A stretch of 58,947 nt of DNA from JBAZDC01 sp041654595 (GTDB lineage: Bacteria > Pseudomonadota > Gammaproteobacteria > Burkholderiales > Burkholderiaceae_B), in NCBI GenBank assembly GCA_964551305.1, contig CAZKBT010000010.1, positions 1 through 58,947 of the forward strand, read 5' to 3'. The notes under the pieces were generated by a model, which saw nothing but the letters and a program-made list of their open reading frames with translations, ran no database searches and was not told where the DNA came from. How positions within the stretch are numbered: the first letter of the stretch is position 1; each line of letters opens with the position of its first letter. Of this stretch, positions 55,701-58,947 are shown piece after piece. The position numbers were made by a program, and so were the translations under genes.

Positions 55701-56318
55701 CCACAGGCCTGAATAGCGGCTCATGGCCCAGCCGTGCAGGCCGTAATCCAGGTATTCCTGAACGTTGGCGGGATAAAGGACGGGTATCCCCGCCGCCTGG
55801 AAAGCATGTTCTGATTGATGCGCGAGCGTCGAGGATTTCGCCGCGTGGTCATCGCCGGCCAGCACCAGCACGCCGCCGTGCTTTGCCGTTCCCGCGGAGT
55901 TGGCATGCTTGAGGGCGTCCATGCTGCGGTCCACGCCGGGGCCTTTGCCGTACCACATGCCGAATACGCCTTCGCGCGTGGCGTCCGGGTAAAGCGTCAC
56001 CTGCTGCGAGCCCCATACGGCCGTGGCGGCCAGGTCCTCGTTTAGGCCGGGCTTGAAGACGATGTCGTTTTCGGCCAGGTGCTTTTGCGCTTTCCAGAGC
56101 GCCAGGTCCAGCCCGCCCAACGGCGAGCCGCGATAGCCCGAAATGAATCCGGCCGTGTTCAGGCCCGCCTGCGCGTCGCGCGCTTTTTGCAGCATGGGCA
56201 GGCGAACCAGCGCTTGCGTGCCGCTCATGTAGACCCGGCCTTTTTTCAGCGTGTACTTGTCGTCCAGGGTGACGTCGGTGCGTTTGGAAAGAACCGCCGG
56301 TTGGGTGGGGGCGTTCAT
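52746..56318 (-). CDS. Fused indolepyruvate/2-oxoacid ferredoxin oxidoreductase
   Basis: The start is ATG 56318 (MNAPTQPAVLSKRTDVTLDD), with CTCAGGAGAT upstream; an in-frame ATG 45 bases earlier has no such site. The 1190-residue protein fuses IorA and IorB. It has an N-terminal pyrimidine/TPP-type domain (GYRGSPLGGLDLALWKAQKH) and a TPP-binding domain (GIGCHYMTTWMDRNTE; GGEGVAWIGQTSF). A [4Fe-4S] region with CEGCGDCSVKSNC and SCNKDFSCVNGFCPSF lies near residues 655-710. The gamma-type domain (ITGVGGTGVVTIGALLGMAAHLE) follows. It oxidatively decarboxylates aryl- or branched-chain 2-oxo acids to acyl-CoA, passing electrons to ferredoxin or flavodoxin. A LysR regulator is divergent. Confidence 0.93.
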   Translation of the reverse strand: MNAPTQPAVLSKRTDVTLDDKYTLKKGRVYMSGTQALVRLPMLQKARDAQAGLNTAGFISGYRGSPLGGLDLALWKAQKHLAENDIVFKPGLNEDLAATAVWGSQQVTLYPDATREGVFGMWYGKGPGVDRSMDALKHANSAGTAKHGGVLVLAGDDHAAKSSTLAHQSEHAFQAAGIPVLYPANVQEYLDYGLHGWAMSRYSGLWVAMKCVTDVVESTASVDIDPDRARIIIPEDFALPPGGLNIRWPDPPLVQEARLLDYKWYAALAYVRANKLNRIVIDSPHARFGIMTAGKAYLDTRQALADLGLDEATCAQIGIRLMKIGCIWPLNAQDSREFATGLEEILVVEEKRQILEYALKEELYNWRDDVRPKVYGKFDEIDHAGGEWSVPRSDWLLPAHADLSPAVISLAIARRLEKITLPDDVRARMAARVAIILAKNAELRQHPAEAIERKPWFCSGCPHNTSTKVPEGSRALAGIGCHYMTTWMDRNTETFSHMGGEGVAWIGQTSFTRENHVFANLGDGTYFHSGLLAIRASIAANVNITYKILYNDAVAMTGGQPVDGVLKVTDVVAQVHAEGAKRTVIVTDEPEKYKGVELVGNPPVHHRDELDRIQRELRETEGVTILIYDQTCATEKRRRRKRGAYPDPAKRVFINDAVCEGCGDCSVKSNCLSVETLDTPFGSKRRINQSSCNKDFSCVNGFCPSFVTAMGAEVRRPRPQSGSESGPDLEALPMPALPAMPHETYGILITGVGGTGVVTIGALLGMAAHLENKGVTVLDMAGLAQKGGAVLSHVQIARRPEDIHATRIATGEAELIIGCDSIVTTSQDVISKVQRGATYAAINSAGTPTAALISDPTWTFPKAKAESTLVDALGDRCEFLDASRLAVALLGDAIYSNPLLLGYAWQKGWIPLQYESLIEAIDLNGVAVANNQRAFQWGRAAAHLGAEKLLPADARAPESGTAQVIAMPQTLDSLIRRHAEWLASYQNKAYAQRYLDAIESVRRKENELGSKSLNLTRAMARNLGKLMAYKDEYEVARLYCDPTFLNKLRAQFEGEPGKDYQLHFHLAPPLLSKRDDKGHLIKKRYGPWMLKAFAVLARLKGLRGTAFDIFGKTQERRAERQWAADYLVLADEFSRSLSHDTLDIAIALANIPDDIRGFGHVKEKNQEKAKRRYAEMLDQYHQGRRMDRAA

Positions 56319-56442
56319 CTCGATTATCTCCTGAGTAGTTGTAGCCTTGTGGGCACAATCCAATAGTCTTTTTGTTCTAGTGTAATGAACTCGTCCGATA
56401 TCGTAAAATCAGATTTTCAACTAGCAGACATAAAAAAAACAG

Positions 56443-57348
56443 ATGAAGAACGAGGTAACGCTCAGGCAGTTCCGCTATTTCATCGCCGCTGCGACGACAG
56501 GCCAGTTTTCATCGGCGGCGGTACAGGAGCACGTATCGCAGTCCGCGATCACCGGCGCCGTCCAGAACCTGGAGAAACAGCTCAAGACACGATTGTTCAT
56601 TCGTTTGCCCCATGGCGTCATGCTGACGCCGGAAGGTCAAGCTTTTCTGCATCATGCCCGTCATGTGATGGACGCGGTCAATGACGCGATGCGCCACGCC
56701 AGCCTGCTGCCGCAGACGGCGCAGGGAACCTTCAGGCTGGCCGCGACCTATGCGGTGCTCGGCTACTTTCTTCCCGATCTGCTGAGCCGTTTCAAGCGCA
56801 GCTATCCCGGTGTGGAGATCGATCTGGTCGACATGGACAGGCCCGAACTGGAAAGCGCGCTGAAGGCCGGAACGATCGATCTGGGCGTGGGCTTGCTGTC
56901 CAATATCGAAAACGTCGATCGCATTCCCCACCGTCTGCTGGTGCGTTCGCGGCGCAGGGTCTGGGTCGGCGCGAATCATCCGTTGGCATCCGAAACCGTC
57001 GCGAGCCTCAAGCAGATAGCGCGCTATCCCTATATTCTGTTGACGGTCGACGACGCGGATACGGCCGCGATGCGCCATTGGGGGAAGGGGCCCAAGCCCG
57101 AGATCGCCATGCGCACCAGCTCCCTGGAGGCGGTAAGAGGGCTGGTCGCCCATGGTTTCGGCGTGACAGTCCTGTCGGACCTGGTCTATCGGCCGTGGTC
57201 GCTCGAGGGCAAGAAAATCGTTGCCGTGCCCATTTCCGACCCGGTGGAACCCATGGACGTGGGTTTGTTGTGGCCGCAAGACGCGCCGTCCAATGCGTTG
57301 GTGGACGTCTTTCGGCAGTTCTTGATCGATGCCTGCGAACAGGTCTAG
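56443..57348 (+). CDS. LysR family transcriptional regulator
   Basis: This 301-residue protein has an N-terminal HTH (LRQFRYFIAAATTGQFSSAAVQEHVSQSAITGAVQNLEKQLKTRLFIRLPHGVMLTPEG) and a LysR substrate-binding domain (GTFRLAATYAVLGYFLPDLLSRFKRSYPGVEIDLVDMD). It is divergent from the oxidoreductase gene, the usual arrangement for a LysR regulator and its target. A short inverted repeat (AAAATC-A-GATTTT near 56404) lies in the shared region. It converges on pldA, with 23 bp between stop codons. Confidence 0.9.
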   Translation: MKNEVTLRQFRYFIAAATTGQFSSAAVQEHVSQSAITGAVQNLEKQLKTRLFIRLPHGVMLTPEGQAFLHHARHVMDAVNDAMRHASLLPQTAQGTFRLAATYAVLGYFLPDLLSRFKRSYPGVEIDLVDMDRPELESALKAGTIDLGVGLLSNIENVDRIPHRLLVRSRRRVWVGANHPLASETVASLKQIARYPYILLTVDDADTAAMRHWGKGPKPEIAMRTSSLEAVRGLVAHGFGVTVLSDLVYRPWSLEGKKIVAVPISDPVEPMDVGLLWPQDAPSNALVDVFRQFLIDACEQV

Positions 57349-57371
57349 AACGCAGGCATCGAGCCCGTCCA

Positions 57372-58685
57372 TCAGGGGATCAGCGACAAGCCTATCCTGA
57401 CCTGGGGACTGCTCTTGTGACGGTAGCCCAGCAGGGTTTCGCCATAGCCCTGGAAATACTGGACGTGCAGGAAGCCGTTCATGTTCAGGAAGGTCCGGTT
57501 CAGCGGCCACGCCGCGTCGATCTGGCCCGCATAGCGCCCATGCTGGCCCTGCCGGTACATGCCGGTCAGTACCAGGCCATTGTCTTGAGCCCAGCGCAGC
57601 TTCCAGTCCACGTAGCCCGCGTAATCGTCATAGTCGGGATTGCTGGATTTGGCGAAATAGCCCTTGAAGCGCGGCGCGAAAGTCAGCACGCTGCCGCCGT
57701 CGAACCGGTAGTTGAATTCTGGCTGCAGGTAATAGTGATTCAGCGAACGGGAGTCATTGCCGGATTTTCCGTTGGATTCGTGCTCGATGCCGCTGGCCAG
57801 CCCGATGTAGAACTGCTTGCCCGGGGCCTGCCAGAGCGCATCCTTGCGCCAGAAAATACTGGGCTTGTAGGACGTGTCCACGAATGGCTTGGAATCCGAG
57901 TGCAGGTCCCAAAGCGCTGTTTGGGTATAGCCCAGATACAAATTATCCATGAACGACGGGTTCAGAGAGTCCTTGGGCGTGAAAAGCCGATACTTGAAAC
58001 TGACTTGGTAGCGCGCGTCCAGTCCGTCCCTGTTGCCCAGGATGAAGTACGTAGGCTCGTAAGGCGAAATGGCATTGCGAAAGCGATCGAAGGGCGAATT
58101 GGATCCGTCCATGTTCGACATGCTGTTGACGGCCGGTCCTTCGTCGACTTGCGTGCCGGCCGCGACCACCACGCTGTCCGGAAGAGGCGGATCCTGGCGC
58201 TGTCGGGTGCCGATGGCGGCGCCCGCATCGACGACGGGGCCCACCGCTGGCGTTCCGGCAACGGCGCTGCGCTCCAGCGGGCTGGTGTCCAGCGCCAGCA
58301 AGACGGGCTCGCCTTCGATACCGATGGCTTGCAGCCCGCGGACCTCCGAAGGCACCACGGCACGCCATGAAAACTTGGCGAAGCTGTTTACCGGCAGATT
58401 GATTTGTCCCGTCTGGCTTTCCAGATAGGCCAGGCTGCGTATTGCCTGGCCCTGATCATTGCGCCATTGGAGGACAAGATTCCGCGGGGGATTCCAGTCG
58501 AGCACGCTGTCCGAGTCATTGATCAAGGTGCCTGTAATGTTGATAGTTTCGCCGGCAACCGCATGAGTTTGTTGCAAGGAATACGTCATGCCGGCGCGCG
58601 CGATGGCGGGGATCGATAGCAGGCAGATCACGGCCAGGGCGGCTGCGCCGCGCGCAGCGGATAAAAGCGATGTCGAGGTTTTCAT
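57372..58685 (-). CDS. pldA: Outer-membrane phospholipase A (OMPLA), long form
   Basis: The start is ATG 58685 (MKTSTSLLSAARGAAALAVI), giving a 437-residue protein with a signal peptide cleaved near ARA. Residues about 32-190 form an extra N-terminal beta-rich region (GETINITGTLINDSDSVLDW...). Residues about 200-437 are the OMPLA beta-barrel. The catalytic residues are H302 and S304 in HESNGKSGNDSRS and N316 in SLNHYY; the spacing matches His142/Ser144/Asn156 of E. coli OMPLA. It hydrolyses phospholipids in the outer membrane when membrane asymmetry is disturbed. The length is nearer Neisseria-type PldA than the 289-residue E. coli protein. Confidence 0.93.
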   Translation of the reverse strand: MKTSTSLLSAARGAAALAVICLLSIPAIARAGMTYSLQQTHAVAGETINITGTLINDSDSVLDWNPPRNLVLQWRNDQGQAIRSLAYLESQTGQINLPVNSFAKFSWRAVVPSEVRGLQAIGIEGEPVLLALDTSPLERSAVAGTPAVGPVVDAGAAIGTRQRQDPPLPDSVVVAAGTQVDEGPAVNSMSNMDGSNSPFDRFRNAISPYEPTYFILGNRDGLDARYQVSFKYRLFTPKDSLNPSFMDNLYLGYTQTALWDLHSDSKPFVDTSYKPSIFWRKDALWQAPGKQFYIGLASGIEHESNGKSGNDSRSLNHYYLQPEFNYRFDGGSVLTFAPRFKGYFAKSSNPDYDDYAGYVDWKLRWAQDNGLVLTGMYRQGQHGRYAGQIDAAWPLNRTFLNMNGFLHVQYFQGYGETLLGYRHKSSPQVRIGLSLIP

Positions 58686-58839
58686 ACAAAGCGGCAAATT
58701 GAAGAGACGGTCCCAACTGTAGCACCGACTTCCGTCTCCGGTCGCCATGTGTATGTTTTATATGACAACAAGAGTGTTTCAGTTTCTATGCGCCGATGAT
58801 GAAAAACATGTCTTGTTTCCGCATCCGGCCGCGACGGGG

Positions 58840-58845
58840 TAAAAT
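58840..58845 (+). promoter_or_regulatory. -10 element of the tRNA-Arg promoter
   Basis: TAAAAT lies 25 bp before the tRNA 5' end. The -35 region (TTTCCG-like, 58816-58821) is weak. Confidence 0.45.
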
Positions 58846-58870
58846 GCGCGTCCGGATGCGTTGCATGACA

Positions 58871-58947
58871 CCGCCCTTAGCTCAGTTGGATAGAGCAACG
58901 GCCTTCTAAGCCGTAGGTCACACGTTCGAATCGTGTAGGGCGGGCCA
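58871..58947 (+). tRNA. tRNA-Arg (anticodon TCT)
   Basis: A 77-nt cloverleaf ends at the last base of the window with encoded CCA. The acceptor CCGCCCT pairs with AGGGCGG. The D-arm is AGCTCAGTTGGATAGAGC. The anticodon loop CTTCTAA flanked by ACGGC/GCCGT gives anticodon TCT, reading AGA and AGG arginine codons, which are rare in this GC-rich genome. The T-arm has GTTCGAATC. Confidence 0.97.

Noticed and set aside
56400..56416. AAAATC-A-GATTTT as the operator of the LysR gene at 56443
   Set aside because: The repeat is short and AT-simple; on sequence alone it is not distinguishable from chance, so it is noted in the gene entry but not listed as a site.

Overview
The window is a GC-rich bacterial chromosome segment that is almost completely packed with genes. 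Several things point to a betaproteobacterium of the order Burkholderiales, most likely Alcaligenaceae (Bordetella/Achromobacter/Pusillimonas-like). These are the gene order greA / yhbY / rlmE-ftsH-folP-glmM / ppx / ppk / pstSCAB, a TTG-started ftsH, a 4.5S RNA next to dnaX, the fused 1190-residue indolepyruvate ferredoxin oxidoreductase and the fused kinase-aldolase IolC. The genus is an inference from protein style and gene order, not from a search. I see no insertion sequence, prophage, plasmid gene or CRISPR array, and no gene-free stretch longer than about 300 bases.

Layout. 1-2740: minus-strand genes for a GT39-type membrane glycosyltransferase (cut by the window edge), YbaK and XerD. 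2802-5952: a molybdate module, with modABC on the plus strand, modE converging on it, and a textbook ModE operator in front of modA. 6058-15518: DNA repair and replication, with an AddB-like/AddA-like pair, the 4.5S SRP RNA, dnaX, ybaB and recR. 15532-22428: transaldolase, then carA-carB and a uracil/xanthine-type permease (pyrimidine supply). 22489-29681: greA behind a terminator-like leader hairpin, yhbY, rlmE, ftsH, folP, glmM and an OlsB-type ornithine acyltransferase. 29689-37443: phosphate and polyphosphate metabolism (ppx, ppk, pstS-pstC-pstA-pstB), with sequences matching PhoB boxes before ppk and, doubled, before pstS.

37486-43624: DoxX, an RpiR-type regulator, an inositol-catabolism kinase gene (iolC) that appears frameshifted, methylmalonate-semialdehyde dehydrogenase and a LysR regulator behind a 22-bp palindrome. 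43847-47879: a small GlsB-type membrane protein, tRNA-Pro, a TerC-CBS-CorC fusion and an LTA-synthase-like sulfatase. 48032-52691: a tightly coupled branched-chain-amino-acid-type ABC transporter operon with a fused permease. 52746-57348: the indolepyruvate ferredoxin oxidoreductase and a divergent LysR regulator. 57372-58947: outer-membrane phospholipase A and tRNA-Arg, whose CCA ends on the last base of the window.

Most of the window is core-genome housekeeping. The most useful observations are regulatory: a Pho regulon with correctly spaced boxes and -10 elements, the ModE operator, the greA leader hairpin and the LysR and RpiR operators. The most unusual gene-level feature is the break in iolC, which sits exactly on a 16-bp GC palindrome. 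I found no clear candidate for an entirely new biological system.
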